Source of the DNA: Flavobacteriales bacterium
Lineage (GTDB): Bacteria; Bacteroidota; Bacteroidia; Flavobacteriales_D; Parvicellaceae
Direction of reading: 5' to 3'
NCBI GenBank assembly: GCA_025210295.1
Contig: JAOASC010000016.1
Span: 310,001 to 374,000, forward strand
DNA length: 64,000 nt
Shown here piece by piece: positions 17,997-27,568 of this stretch (positions are counted from its first letter, which is position 1; each line of letters opens with the position of its first letter). Below the pieces are notes generated by a model. That model searched no databases. It had not been told where the DNA came from and saw nothing but the letters and a program-made list of their open reading frames with translations. Both the position numbers and the translations under genes were made by a program.

Positions 17997-19217
17997 TTAC
18001 AGATTAAAATGCTTTTTAGCCATTTCTACAATTTCATCACCAATTGCCAACGAAGCTGTCGCTGCTGGAGACGGAGCATTTAAAACGTGAATACTATTTT
18101 TCCCGTATTCAATTCTAAAATCATCTCTAGTATCTCCATCTTCACTCAACAATAATGCTCTTACACCAGAACGTCCTGGTTTGATGTCTTCCATTGTTAA
18201 AGACGGAATTAAACCTTGTAAAGTTTGTAAAAACAACTTTTTAGAAAAAGCTCTTCGATATTCGTTAATACCAAAACTCATGTTTTTAAAGAATAACTTC
18301 CAAGTACCACCATAAGATAATGCACTAGCGGTATCTTTTAAACTAAAGTCAGTTTTACCATATCCTTCTCTTTTAAACGTAAACACTGCATTAGGACCAC
18401 ATTCAATTTCGCCATCAGTCATACGAGTAAAGTGAACTCCTAAAAATGGAAAGTCTGGATTGGGTACTGGATATATTAAGTTTTTAACTTTATGTTTTGC
18501 TTGTTCAGTTAATTCATAGTAATCTCCTCTAAAGCCAACAACCTTCTCCTTGATTGCTACACCATCTTTTTTAGCAAGACGGTCGGCTTGCAATCCACCA
18601 CAGAAAACTAATTTCTTTGCTGTAAAATCTCCTTTCGTTGTTTTTATTTCAGAATAATCTTCATGATGCACAAATCCTAACGCTTCTGTCCCTAAACTCA
18701 CTTTACTTTCAGACTGCGCACCTAAAGCTACTTCAGCCATTTTCTCTGTTGCTCCTCTATAATCAATAATACCAGTACATGGAACCCAAATCCCACCTAT
18801 GCTTTCTACATAAGGCTCTATTTCTTTCACTTGATCTCCTGAAATTTTCTCTATTCCTTCGGTATTATTAGCCAAACCATTTTGGAATATCTTATCCATA
18901 AATGGTAATTCACTTTCTTTTGTTGCTACTACCACCTTTCCACAAACATCATGTGCCACATTATGTTCTTTGGCGAAAGCCACTAACTCATGTCTACCTT
19001 TAACACAATTCTTAGCTTTCAATGAACCTGGTGTATAATACAACCCTGAGTGAATAACTCCTGAATTATTCCCCGTCTGATGATCTGCTAATTTAGTTTC
19101 CTTCTCAACTAATAAAATTTTCATTGTAGGGTATGCTTTCTGCATTTTATATAAAGTCGCAGCTCCTACAATTCCTCCTCCTATAATAGCAATATCGTAT
19201 TGTGGTGTATTTTCCAT
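17997..19217 (-). CDS. lhgO: L-2-hydroxyglutarate oxidase
   Basis: An FAD-dependent oxidase/dehydrogenase that converts L-2-hydroxyglutarate to 2-oxoglutarate, passing electrons to oxygen or quinone. The dinucleotide fold is at the N-terminus (DIAIIGGGIVGAA at about 8-20), followed by HQTGNNSGVIHSGLYYTPGS, the family signature, and C-terminal PGRSGVRALLL and NAPSPAATASLAIG. At 406 residues it is full length. A TATTTTTG box on the minus strand lies 27 nt upstream of the start. The gene is divergent from the SRP RNA and suf genes. Confidence 0.95.
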   Translation of the reverse strand: MENTPQYDIAIIGGGIVGAATLYKMQKAYPTMKILLVEKETKLADHQTGNNSGVIHSGLYYTPGSLKAKNCVKGRHELVAFAKEHNVAHDVCGKVVVATKESELPFMDKIFQNGLANNTEGIEKISGDQVKEIEPYVESIGGIWVPCTGIIDYRGATEKMAEVALGAQSESKVSLGTEALGFVHHEDYSEIKTTKGDFTAKKLVFCGGLQADRLAKKDGVAIKEKVVGFRGDYYELTEQAKHKVKNLIYPVPNPDFPFLGVHFTRMTDGEIECGPNAVFTFKREGYGKTDFSLKDTASALSYGGTWKLFFKNMSFGINEYRRAFSKKLFLQTLQGLIPSLTMEDIKPGRSGVRALLLSEDGDTRDDFRIEYGKNSIHVLNAPSPAATASLAIGDEIVEMAKKHFNL

Positions 19218-19243
19218 CCTTAAGTCATTTTATAATAATCCGA

Positions 19244-19251
19244 CAAAAATA
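19244..19251 (-). promoter_or_regulatory. -7 box (TATTTTTG on minus strand) for lhgO
   Basis: Exact TAnnTTTG on the minus strand, 27-34 nt upstream of the lhgO start. No TTG -33 element is seen at 17-21 nt, so only the -7 element is supported. Confidence 0.45.
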
Positions 19252-19322
19252 AGCATTATTAACCGACTAAATGGCTACAGTTCAACGATTTTTATGAAAA
19301 AACAAAAAAAATACATCTTTTT

Positions 19323-19354
19323 TATTGCTGATGATAAAAGTTTGATTAATTTTG
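19323..19354 (+). promoter_or_regulatory. Promoter of the SRP RNA gene
   Basis: TATTG at 19323-19327, a 19-nt spacer and an exact TAATTTTG box at 19347-19354 match the Bacteroidetes sigma-A promoter. The predicted RNA begins at 19360, six bases beyond the box, so RNA end and promoter support each other. Confidence 0.8.
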
Positions 19355-19359
19355 CCGTC

Positions 19360-19455
19360 GGGTAAGTCTTACACGACCAGCTCCTACTTAATCCCCCAGG
19401 ACAGGAATGTAGCAAGGGTCGGTGGTTGTAGCGGTGCGATGTAAGTAGCTTACCC
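19360..19455 (+). ncRNA. ffs: Signal recognition particle RNA, small bacterial type (4.5S)
   Basis: A ~96-nt RNA with terminal arms GGGTAAG (19360-19366) and CTTACCC (19449-19455), an inner helix CTTACA/TGTAAG, and the conserved domain IV: CCCCAGGACA, GGAA tetraloop at 19404-19407, TGTAGCAAGGG. The symmetric loop CAGG/AGCA is the Ffh M-domain contact. It has its own promoter and ends in a T run at 19456-19462. The short form, without an Alu domain, matches Gram-negative SRP RNA. The protein partner ffh is at 919-2265. Length and ends come from pairing, not from a covariance model. Confidence 0.93.
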
Positions 19456-19601
19456 TTTTTTTGTGCCCTAAATTTTCTTTTTGATATTTTTTTACCTCCT
19501 TTTTACATTGCATCCCCCAGTGTTATAATGGTTTTTATCCGTAAATATCAACGAGCCTCTTCCCTATTTTATAATTGTTGTTAAAATCTTTCTCAAATTC
19601 A

Positions 19602-19632
19602 TTGCCTATATACCACAAAAAGGGTATTTTTG
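19602..19632 (+). promoter_or_regulatory. Promoter of the suf operon
   Basis: TTG at 19602-19604, a 20-nt spacer and an exact TATTTTTG at 19625-19632. The start ATG follows 32 nt after the box. From 19463 to 19601 I see no other feature. Confidence 0.7.
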
Positions 19633-19664
19633 TACTTTATTTATATTAAATCTAAATAAAAATT

Positions 19665-19988
19665 ATGATTGAAGTAACCGAAAGTGCTAAAAATCAAGCA
19701 CTTCATTTAATGAAACAAGATAATAAAGATGGATACTTTATTCGTGTTGGAGTAAAAGGAGGCGGATGCTCTGGGTTAATGTACGACTTAGACTTTGATA
19801 ATGAGATAAAGGAAACAGATAAAGAATTCGAAAGTAATGGTATAAAAGTAGTTGTTGATAAAAAAAGCTTTTTATACCTAGTAGGCACTACATTGGACTT
19901 TTCAGGAGGCTTAAACGGAAAAGGATTCGTTTTTGTCAACCCTAATGCTGAGAGAACATGTGGTTGCGGTGAAAGCTTTTCGCTTTAA
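19665..19988 (+). CDS. sufA: HesB/IscA/SufA-type iron-sulfur carrier
   Basis: A 107-residue A-type carrier that takes Fe-S clusters from the SufBCD scaffold to target enzymes. The three ligand cysteines are present in the standard pattern: Cys35 in GGGCSG, and Cys99 and Cys101 in TCGCGESF at the C-terminus. It is the first gene of the suf cluster, 24 nt before sufB. I use sufA because of the neighbourhood; by sequence alone it could be called erpA- or iscA-like. Confidence 0.9.
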   Translation: MIEVTESAKNQALHLMKQDNKDGYFIRVGVKGGGCSGLMYDLDFDNEIKETDKEFESNGIKVVVDKKSFLYLVGTTLDFSGGLNGKGFVFVNPNAERTCGCGESFSL

Positions 19989-20012
19989 CTTTAATTTATA
20001 GAAATATTGTAA

Positions 20013-21458
20013 ATGGCATATACTGAAGAAAGTTTAAAAGAAGAATTGGAAAACCAAGAATATGAATTTGGTTTTACAATTGATATTGAAGCTGACAAAG
20101 CCCCAAATGGATTAAATGAAGATATTATTCGTTTTATCTCAGCAAAGAAAGATGAACCAGAATGGTTATTAGAATATCGTCTAAATGCGTTTAAAATTTG
20201 GTCACAAATGGAAGAGCCTGATTGGGCACACGTAAGTTACGAAAAGCCTAAATTTCAGGAAATTTGTTATTATGCAGCACCAAAACCGAAAAAGGAGCTA
20301 GAAAGTCTAGACGAAGTTGATCCTGAAATTCTAAAAACAATGGAAAGACTTGGAATTTCTATTGAAGAACAAAAAAGACTAACGGGTGTAGCTGTTGATT
20401 TTGTATTAGATTCGGTATCTGTTGCTACTTCTTTTAAAGAGAAATTAGGGGAACTAGGCATCATATTTTGTTCATTTAGTGATGCTGTAAAAAATCATCC
20501 TGAATTGGTCAAAAAATATTTGGGAACAGTTGTTCCAACAACAGATAACTTTTATGCAGCATTAAACTCAGCTGTTTTCTCTGACGGTTCATTCTGCTAT
20601 ATTCCTAAAGGAGTGAGATGCCCAATGGAACTGTCTACCTATTTTAGAATTAACGAAGCAGGTACAGGTCAATTTGAACGAACATTATTAATTGCAGATC
20701 AAGGAAGCTATGTGAGTTACTTAGAAGGTTGTACTGCTCCACAAAGAGATGAAAATCAATTACACGCCGCTGTAGTTGAGCTCATCGCTTTAGACGATGC
20801 TGAAATTAAATACTCTACTGTACAAAACTGGTACCCTGGTGATAAAGAAGGAAAAGGTGGAGTTTACAATTTTGTTACTAAACGTGGACTTTGCGAAAGA
20901 AATGCCAAAGTATCTTGGACACAAGTAGAAACAGGTTCTGCCGTAACCTGGAAGTACCCTTCATGTATTTTAAAAGGCGATCATTCAGTTGGAGAATTTT
21001 ATTCGGTTGCAGTCACTAACAACTATCAACAGGCTGATACAGGGACTAAAATGATTCACATTGGAAAGAATACCAAAAGTACTATTATCTCTAAAGGTAT
21101 TTCGGCTGGTAACAGTCATAACTCTTACAGAGGATTAGTTAAAATTGGGAAAGGAGCAACTAATGCTCGTAACTTCTCTCAATGTGACTCTTTGCTAATG
21201 ACAGATACATCAGGAGCCCATACTTATCCATATATTGAATGCGAGAACGCTACTGCTCAATTAGAGCATGAAGCTACGACGAGTAAGATTGGAGAAGATC
21301 AATTATTCTATTGTAAACAAAGAGGAATTAGCGAAGAAAAAGCCATTAGTTTAATTGTAAATGGTTATGCAAAAGAGGTCTTGAATAAACTACCGATGGA
21401 ATTTGCAGTAGAAGCACAAAAATTATTAGAAATCAGTTTAGAAAATTCGGTTGGATAA
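20013..21458 (+). CDS. sufB: Fe-S cluster assembly scaffold SufB
   Basis: A 481-residue component of the SufBC2D complex, which builds Fe-S clusters on a beta-helix core. Recognisable stretches are [33 protein letters not shown]-like [30 protein letters not shown], the [20 protein letters not shown] region, and the C-terminal ARGISEE-like [22 protein letters not shown]. The length is the family norm. It lies between the A-type carrier (24 nt) and sufC (15 nt), clearly one operon. Confidence 0.97.
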   Translation: MAYTEESLKEELENQEYEFGFTIDIEADKAPNGLNEDIIRFISAKKDEPEWLLEYRLNAFKIWSQMEEPDWAHVSYEKPKFQEICYYAAPKPKKELESLDEVDPEILKTMERLGISIEEQKRLTGVAVDFVLDSVSVATSFKEKLGELGIIFCSFSDAVKNHPELVKKYLGTVVPTTDNFYAALNSAVFSDGSFCYIPKGVRCPMELSTYFRINEAGTGQFERTLLIADQGSYVSYLEGCTAPQRDENQLHAAVVELIALDDAEIKYSTVQNWYPGDKEGKGGVYNFVTKRGLCERNAKVSWTQVETGSAVTWKYPSCILKGDHSVGEFYSVAVTNNYQQADTGTKMIHIGKNTKSTIISKGISAGNSHNSYRGLVKIGKGATNARNFSQCDSLLMTDTSGAHTYPYIECENATAQLEHEATTSKIGEDQLFYCKQRGISEEKAISLIVNGYAKEVLNKLPMEFAVEAQKLLEISLENSVG

Positions 21459-21473
21459 ACCATATATATTATC

Positions 21474-22220
21474 ATGAGTAATACAATTATTAAAATAAAA
21501 GATTTAGCTGCATCAATAGATGGAAAAGAAATCTTAAAAGGAGTGAACTTAGAAGTAAAAGCTGGAGAAGTACACGCAATAATGGGGCCTAATGGTGCTG
21601 GAAAAAGTACCCTTTCAGCAGTTTTAGCAGGAAGAGATGAATACGAAATCACTGGAGGTTCTGTAGAATTTCTTGGAAAAGATTTATTAGAATTCGATCC
21701 AGAAGAAAGAGCTTGGTTAGGTTTATTTTTAGCTTTTCAATACCCTGTTGAAATAGCTGGTGTAAGTAATATGAACTTCTTAAAAACAGCGCTACAAGAG
21801 CGAAGTAAATACTTAGGAGAAGAACCAATGTCTGCTAAAGACTTTTTGAAAAAAGTAAAAGAAAAAGCTGCTTTGGTAGAGTTAGATGATAAATTGAAAA
21901 ACCGATCTGTAAACGAAGGCTTTTCAGGTGGAGAGAAAAAGCGTAATGAAATCTTCCAAATGGCAATGCTTGAACCTAAATTAGCTATTTTAGATGAAAC
22001 AGATTCAGGATTAGATATTGATGCTTTAAGAATTGTTTCGAGTGGTGTTAACACCCTTAAAAACAGTGAAAATGCTACTGTTGTCATTACACATTATCAA
22101 CGTTTATTAGATTATATCGTACCAGATTATGTACACGTATTAGCTGACGGTAAAATCGTAAAGACTGGCGACAAAAATTTAGCTATAGAATTGGAGGAAA
22201 AAGGATACGATTGGATTTAA
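21474..22220 (+). CDS. sufC: Suf ATPase SufC
   Basis: A 248-residue ABC-type ATPase that drives conformational change in SufB-SufD. The Walker A GPNGAGKST is at about 38-46, the Q-loop lies near FQYP, the signature motif SGGEKKRNE begins at about 152 and Walker B is LAILDETDSGLD, followed by VITHYQRLL. It lies 15 nt after sufB and 50 nt before sufD. Confidence 0.97.
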   Translation: MSNTIIKIKDLAASIDGKEILKGVNLEVKAGEVHAIMGPNGAGKSTLSAVLAGRDEYEITGGSVEFLGKDLLEFDPEERAWLGLFLAFQYPVEIAGVSNMNFLKTALQERSKYLGEEPMSAKDFLKKVKEKAALVELDDKLKNRSVNEGFSGGEKKRNEIFQMAMLEPKLAILDETDSGLDIDALRIVSSGVNTLKNSENATVVITHYQRLLDYIVPDYVHVLADGKIVKTGDKNLAIELEEKGYDWI

Positions 22221-22270
22221 TTGTTAGTATACAATAGCATTCAATTTATTAATCAAAGAATAGATTATAT

Positions 22271-23491
22271 ATGACAATGACAATAGCACACCCCATCCTC
22301 GAAAACCTAAAACAATCAGATATTAATCCAGAGCTAACAAATCATGCACTGAATATTATCGAGAAAAGTAGTTTTCCTACTCGTAAGACTGAGGATTGGA
22401 AATATACCAGAATAAATAAAATTCTTAAACAAGAATATATTCAAAAAGAAGTGTCGAATAACTTCGATACATCCGAATACATTGACAAACGTTTAGATGC
22501 AATCAACGTATTTGTTGTTAACGGACACTACTCTACTTCACTTTCTGAGACCAATACCATTGATGGTTTGTTTATTGAAAAGATAGGTAAAAACAACATC
22601 AACTACAATACCATTACCAATATTGAAGATAATATCTTTAGTGCCATAAATACGGCTTATACAAGTGATGGGCTTAGTATCTCTGTTCAAAAAAACACTA
22701 AGATTAAACAACCTATACATATCATCAATATTCTCACTGAAGATCATGTTTTTGCCAATCCAAGAACTTTAATTGTAGTTGAACAATCGAGTGAGTTGGA
22801 GATTATCCAAACATTTATAGCTCCAAAAGCTGTAAACACATTCACCAATGCTTTAACAGAAATATTTGTTAAAGAAAATGCAAAATGTACGTTTACTAAA
22901 ATAGAAAATGAGGGAACTAAAAGTGCTTTAATCTCAACTGAAGACGTTAAGCAACTAAACGATAGTACATTCCAAATCAATACCATTACCAAAAGACAAG
23001 ATTTTGTTCGAAATGGATTAAATATTGCTGTGGATGGGCAAAACTGTTCAACTTATTTGAACGGAGCTTATGCGCCTATTAATGGAGAGCATGTAGACAA
23101 CCATACTCGTGTTGATCACTTACAACCCAACTGTATGAGTAGTGAGATATACAAAGGGGTATTAAACGATAAATCAACAGGTGTTTTTAACGGAAAAGTG
23201 ATTGTACATGTTGACGCTCAAAAAATTGAAGCTTATCAAAAAAACAATAATGTTTTAATTTCTGATCATGCTACTATGAATGCTAAACCAGAACTTGAAA
23301 TATTTGCCGATGATGTTAAATGTAGTCATGGTACTACTACTGGTCAATTTGATGAGGAAGCTATTTTTTACCTACAAGCAAGAGGTATTAGTAAAACCAC
23401 TGCAAAAGAGATGCTTATAGAAGCATTTATGGATGAAGTTTTTGATGAAATAGACAACGAAATGATAAGAGATTTTGTTAAGACAAACTAA
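22271..23491 (+). CDS. sufD: Fe-S cluster assembly protein SufD
   Basis: A 406-residue partner of SufB in the SufBC2D scaffold, related to SufB but lacking its cluster-building Cys set. Visible signatures: FPTRKTEDWKYTRINKIL near the N-terminus, GEHVDNHTRVDHLQPNCMSSEIYKG-type beta-helix sequence in the middle, and the conserved ELEIFADDVKCSHG with ARGIS close to the C-terminus. A second ATG two codons downstream is equally possible. sufS and sufE, which often follow in Bacteroidetes, are not here. Confidence 0.96.
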   Translation: MTMTIAHPILENLKQSDINPELTNHALNIIEKSSFPTRKTEDWKYTRINKILKQEYIQKEVSNNFDTSEYIDKRLDAINVFVVNGHYSTSLSETNTIDGLFIEKIGKNNINYNTITNIEDNIFSAINTAYTSDGLSISVQKNTKIKQPIHIINILTEDHVFANPRTLIVVEQSSELEIIQTFIAPKAVNTFTNALTEIFVKENAKCTFTKIENEGTKSALISTEDVKQLNDSTFQINTITKRQDFVRNGLNIAVDGQNCSTYLNGAYAPINGEHVDNHTRVDHLQPNCMSSEIYKGVLNDKSTGVFNGKVIVHVDAQKIEAYQKNNNVLISDHATMNAKPELEIFADDVKCSHGTTTGQFDEEAIFYLQARGISKTTAKEMLIEAFMDEVFDEIDNEMIRDFVKTN

Positions 23492-23545
23492 AAGTATAGC
23501 TTTGGTATTATATTTGATAATTTGAACAAATTAAAACTAAAAACT

Positions 23546-23983
23546 ATGAAAAAACTTATTTTATTCGGCTTACTTTTAGCAGGCTTTTCAACTTTCGCTC
23601 AAGAGTACAAAATTATTACTGTTGTTGAATCTATTATCCCTGCGGGATTAGGACGTTCAAGAATGATTGAAGTTACAGAGCAAAAAGATCATAATGCACT
23701 AACAACTGAGAGAGTTGACGGAAAAAAGAGTAAAGAAAAAGTAAAACGAGCTGACGCAAAAGTTGGTAATTTAAAAGAAACAAAATTATTAAACTTTTAT
23801 AGCGCTACTGGTTTACAATTCTACAACATTGCTTCAAATGATGCTGTTGTGATGTCTAAAATCAACGAACTAGCTGCACAAGGTTGGGAATTAAAGTTTG
23901 TTAACTCTGGGGTTGAATCTGATGCTGGAGATACAGATGGAAAAGGAATCTTTGTAACAAGATATATTTTCTTTAAGCCTTAA
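23546..23983 (+). CDS. Small secreted protein, DUF4177-like C-terminus
   Basis: A 145-residue protein with a signal peptide (MKKLILFGLLLAGFSTFAQ). The C-terminal INELAAQGWELKFV, followed by an acidic loop and FVTRYIFFKP, resembles the DUF4177-like small beta-alpha fold; this is a weak, motif-level resemblance. I place the start at the ATG at 23546, which begins the signal peptide; a TTG eight codons upstream at 23522 would add a charged leader. It follows sufD by 54 nt, with a TATATTTG box at 23509-23516 between them, so it may have its own promoter. A long palindromic terminator follows. Confidence 0.75.
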   Translation: MKKLILFGLLLAGFSTFAQEYKIITVVESIIPAGLGRSRMIEVTEQKDHNALTTERVDGKKSKEKVKRADAKVGNLKETKLLNFYSATGLQFYNIASNDAVVMSKINELAAQGWELKFVNSGVESDAGDTDGKGIFVTRYIFFKP

Positions 23984-24003
23984 TTCAAAAAATGATAACT
24001 AAT

Positions 24004-24041
24004 AAAAAAGACCAATATCGATCGATATTGGTCTTTTTTAT
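24004..24041 (+). terminator. Palindromic Rho-independent terminator
   Basis: A perfect 36-bp palindrome at 24004-24039 with A6 on one side and T6 on the other (core GACCAATATCGATCG), 20 nt after the stop. By symmetry it can work in both directions, though the next gene is also on the plus strand. Confidence 0.9.
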
Positions 24042-24077
24042 TATACTTGTTTAAGCATTTTAATACAGTATCCATAA

Positions 24078-24962
24078 ATGATTATTGATAATAATAACTA
24101 TCAAGAAAAGTTATACTCTGAATCAGGAAAGTCTAATTTAATTCTACAATTGATAACTTATACAATCCTTTCCTTTATTGTTGGTTACGTAAGCTATGTT
24201 TATACCATAATTACAATAAAAATCCCCATTATTTATATTAATTTTTTACTCATTATTGGTTATGCAATTCTTATTGGTGTACTAATTCGAGTTGCTTTTA
24301 GATTTTCTCATAATAGAAATAAAAAGGAGCGTTATATTGTATCTATTTTAGTTTCCACGATAGGTTTTATTTCACAATGGTTAACTTATTTTGTTTTTCT
24401 TATAACAGATGGGACTCCAAGTCTACTTGATGTAATCACTCACAGTATCACTATATTTGAAAACAATCTGTTTTACACCATTTTAAAAGAGCTATATACT
24501 ATTGGTTCATGGGCAATTTTTGGCATTGATGTTAATGGCTATATTTTATTATTAATATGGCTTATTGAACTAACGATAATTATATTGGTTCCTATTCTAA
24601 TTATAAAACAATATCTTGCTAAACCATATTCTGAACAATTAAATAAATGGTATACTAAATATATATTAGCAGATGATTTTGAATCAATTGCAGCTCCTGT
24701 AAGTCTTTTACAAAGTTTAGATTTGAACCCAATTAATACATTAGAAGAATTAAATAAAGGAACAGGACAAAGGCACACTAAAATTTATATTTATTACCTT
24801 GAAAGAGAAGATATACAATACATAAGTTTTGAAAGAATAAGTATTATTAATAATACTAAGAAGTCTTATAATTTGATAAATGGCTTTCAAATTAATAATG
24901 AACAAGCTAAATATATATTGAGTCAATACCATTACCAAAAAGAAATTTTAGATATCTTTTAA
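24078..24962 (+). CDS. Multi-pass membrane protein of unknown function
   Basis: A 294-residue protein with four or five predicted membrane helices in its first two thirds (about 22-46, 52-75, 90-112, 125-150 and 160-182), then a soluble C-terminal domain of about 110 residues with AAPVSLLQSLDLNPINTLEELNKG and many Tyr/Ile. No family is recognised. Its codon use is very AT-rich (many Ile ATA/ATT and Asn AAT), more than neighbouring genes, and it stands alone between the 23546 gene terminator and the E1 promoter. It could be a recently acquired or fast-evolving gene. There is no signal for a transporter or enzyme. Confidence 0.65.
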   Translation: MIIDNNNYQEKLYSESGKSNLILQLITYTILSFIVGYVSYVYTIITIKIPIIYINFLLIIGYAILIGVLIRVAFRFSHNRNKKERYIVSILVSTIGFISQWLTYFVFLITDGTPSLLDVITHSITIFENNLFYTILKELYTIGSWAIFGIDVNGYILLLIWLIELTIIILVPILIIKQYLAKPYSEQLNKWYTKYILADDFESIAAPVSLLQSLDLNPINTLEELNKGTGQRHTKIYIYYLEREDIQYISFERISIINNTKKSYNLINGFQINNEQAKYILSQYHYQKEILDIF

Positions 24963-25064
24963 CTAGATATTGAATTCATAAACTTATATAAATTAACGCT
25001 ATTAATTAGAAATATTTATTTATCTAAATCCTATTAAATTTCATAATTCTACAGTAGAAATTCA

Positions 25065-25095
25065 TTGCTAAATAACTTAGTTTTTCTTATATTCG
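25065..25095 (+). promoter_or_regulatory. Promoter of the fused E1 dehydrogenase gene
   Basis: TTG at 25065-25067, a 20-nt spacer and TATATTCG at 25088-25095, 26 nt before the ATG at 25122. This TTG is a -33 element, not a start codon. Confidence 0.65.
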
Positions 25096-25121
25096 CGGAA
25101 AAGCAACACACACAGATTAAA

Positions 25122-27548
25122 ATGAGTAATAAAGCAGAGAAAATAGAATTTGAAGCGTTTAAAAAAGAAGTGATCGAAGATTATACACTAGCTTGTATTA
25201 GTAGGGAAATGTCTCTTTTAGGAAGAAAAGAGGTACTAACTGGGAAAGCTAAGTTTGGTATTTTTGGAGATGGTAAAGAAGTTGCTCAATTAGCCATGGC
25301 TAAGCAATTTCAAAATGGAGACTTTAGATCAGGTTATTATAGAGATCAAACCTTTATGATGGCTATTGATGCCTTAACTATTCAACAGTACTTTGCTGGT
25401 TTATATGCACATACCAATATTGAATTAGAACCTATTTCTGGTGGTCGTCAAATGGGAGGACATTTCGCTACACGTAGTTTAGACGAAAATGGAAACTGGA
25501 AAAACTTAATGGCTCAAAAGAATTCTAGTGCAGACATCTCTCCCACTGCTGGTCAAATGCCACGTTTACTTGGCTTAGCATTAGCTTCTAAAGTATACCG
25601 TAACAATCCTTTGCTAGAAGACTTTACCAATTTCTCTAACAAAGGGAATGAAGTCGCTTTTGGAACAATTGGAGATGCCAGTACATCTGAAGGGCTGTTT
25701 TGGGAAACCATTAATGCTGCTGGTGTATTAGAAGTCCCTATGGCTATGTCTGTTTGGGACGATGGTTGGGGAATCTCTGTTGCTCGAAAATATCAAACAA
25801 CTAAAGACAGTATCTCTGATGTATTGGCTGGGTTTAAAAAGACAAAGACATCCAATGGTTATAACATCTATAAAGTAAAAGGTTGGGACTACCCTAACTT
25901 AGTTAAGACTTATACTGAAGCTATTGCTAAGTGTAGAAAAGACCACACCCCTACTCTAATTCATGTTGTTGAAGTAACACAACCTCAAGGTCATTCGACT
26001 TCTGGCTCTCATGAAAGGTATAAAACCAAAGAACAATTGGAATGGGCTAAAGAATTTGACTGTATTGAGCAAATGAAAAAATGGATCCTCAGCAAGGATA
26101 ATTTTGCTGGACAACCAATTGCTACAGCTGAGGAATTAGATGAAATTAGAGCTAAAGCTAAAAAGGATGTAAGAACTGAACAAAAGAAAGCTTGGGCTAA
26201 CTTTTTAGCTGAATTAAAAACTGAAAAAGATACTGCTGTTACTTTATTAACAAACTTAGCTAACGAAAGTAAGCAAGGCGTATTTATTGGAAAACTTAAG
26301 GATGAGTTATCTAAAGCTATGGATCCTATTCGTAAAGAAATTCTAGGAACAGTTAAAAAAGCTTTACGACTAACTAGAGGGGAAAGTATTAATGCAAAAA
26401 CAGCTTTAATCAATTGGGTAAAACAAATTCAAAACGAGGCACACGATAAATACAGTTCGTATTTATATTCGGAGTCTGAGTTAAGTCCTTTAAACGCTGA
26501 AGAGGTTGCTCCTAGCTACTCAGAGAATCCAGAGAAAGTAGATGGAAGAGTTATTCTAAGAGAGAACTTTAGAGGCTTATTTGATAAATATCCTGAGTTA
26601 TTAACTTTTGGTGAAGATACTGGAAAAATTGGAGGAGTAAACCAATCCATGGAGGGCATTCAAGAGCAATTTGGTGAATTGAGGGTTTCTGATACTGGTA
26701 TTCGTGAAGCAACTATTTTAGGTCAAGGAATTGGTATGGCTATGAGAGGTTTAAAACCTATCGCTGAGATACAATACTTAGATTATATTTTGTATTGTTT
26801 ACAAATCATGAGCGATGATTTAGCTACTGTACAATGGCGAACAAAGGGAGGACAGAAATCTCCATTAATTATTAGAACTAGAGGACATCGTTTAGAGGGT
26901 GTATGGCATGCAGGTTCACCAATGGCTGGAATTATTAACTTAGTCAAAGGAATTCATGTTTGTGTACCTAGAAACATGACCAAAGCAGCTGGTTTTTACA
27001 ATACCTTATTAGAAGGTGACGACCCTGCTTTAGTTGTTGAATGTTTGAATGGCTATAGAACAAAAGAGTTAATGCCAGAAAACTTGACACAATTTAAAAC
27101 ACCTCTTGGTATTCCTGAAGTAGTTCAAGAAGGTACCGACATTACAGTTGTAAGTTATGGTTCGACATTCAACCTTTGTGAAATTGCTGCTAAACAATTA
27201 CAAGAAGTTGGTATTTCTGTTGAATTAATTGATGTTCAAACTCTTATTCCTTTTGATACTGAACATGCTATTGTAGAATCCCTTAAGAAAACCAATAAAA
27301 TTTTATTTGTAGATGAAGATTTTGAGGGGGGAACTACTGCTTATATGATGCAACAGGTGTTACAAAACCAAGGAGGTTATTATCACTTAGATGCACAACC
27401 TAAAACATTAGCTGCAAAACCACATCGACCAGCCTATGGAACTGATGGGGATTATTTCTCTAAACCAAGTGTTGATGATATTTTTGATGCTGTTTATGAG
27501 ATCATGCAGGAAGATAACCCTTCAGTTTTTCAACCTATTTATTCTTAA
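25122..27548 (+). CDS. 2-oxoacid dehydrogenase E1, alpha-beta fusion (branched-chain or pyruvate type)
   Basis: An 808-residue thiamine-diphosphate enzyme in which E1-alpha (about 1-400) and E1-beta (about 460-808) are joined by a charged helical linker. The alpha part has GGRQMGGHF, the ThDP motif starting FGTIGDASTSEGLFWE and HSTSGSHERY; the beta part has FGEDTG, EATILGQGIGMAMRGLKPIAEIQYLDY and FVDEDFEGGTTAYM. It oxidatively decarboxylates a 2-oxoacid and passes the acyl group to a lipoyl E2, which is not encoded nearby. Fused E1 is common in Bacteroidetes; substrate (branched-chain versus pyruvate) cannot be settled, branched-chain being more likely from general similarity. I start at the ATG at 25122 because the earlier TTG is part of the promoter. 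Confidence 0.9.
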   Translation: MSNKAEKIEFEAFKKEVIEDYTLACISREMSLLGRKEVLTGKAKFGIFGDGKEVAQLAMAKQFQNGDFRSGYYRDQTFMMAIDALTIQQYFAGLYAHTNIELEPISGGRQMGGHFATRSLDENGNWKNLMAQKNSSADISPTAGQMPRLLGLALASKVYRNNPLLEDFTNFSNKGNEVAFGTIGDASTSEGLFWETINAAGVLEVPMAMSVWDDGWGISVARKYQTTKDSISDVLAGFKKTKTSNGYNIYKVKGWDYPNLVKTYTEAIAKCRKDHTPTLIHVVEVTQPQGHSTSGSHERYKTKEQLEWAKEFDCIEQMKKWILSKDNFAGQPIATAEELDEIRAKAKKDVRTEQKKAWANFLAELKTEKDTAVTLLTNLANESKQGVFIGKLKDELSKAMDPIRKEILGTVKKALRLTRGESINAKTALINWVKQIQNEAHDKYSSYLYSESELSPLNAEEVAPSYSENPEKVDGRVILRENFRGLFDKYPELLTFGEDTGKIGGVNQSMEGIQEQFGELRVSDTGIREATILGQGIGMAMRGLKPIAEIQYLDYILYCLQIMSDDLATVQWRTKGGQKSPLIIRTRGHRLEGVWHAGSPMAGIINLVKGIHVCVPRNMTKAAGFYNTLLEGDDPALVVECLNGYRTKELMPENLTQFKTPLGIPEVVQEGTDITVVSYGSTFNLCEIAAKQLQEVGISVELIDVQTLIPFDTEHAIVESLKKTNKILFVDEDFEGGTTAYMMQQVLQNQGGYYHLDAQPKTLAAKPHRPAYGTDGDYFSKPSVDDIFDAVYEIMQEDNPSVFQPIYS

Positions 27549-27568
27549 TAGCATTCAATGAATGCATC

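Noticed and set aside
24004-24039. Long perfect palindrome as a mobile-element end or attachment site
   Set aside because: A and T tracts flank it and it lies just after a stop codon; a terminator explains it fully.
25065-25121. TTG at 25065 as the start of the fused E1 gene
   Set aside because: It is the -33 element of a good promoter; the ATG at 25122 begins the conserved protein.
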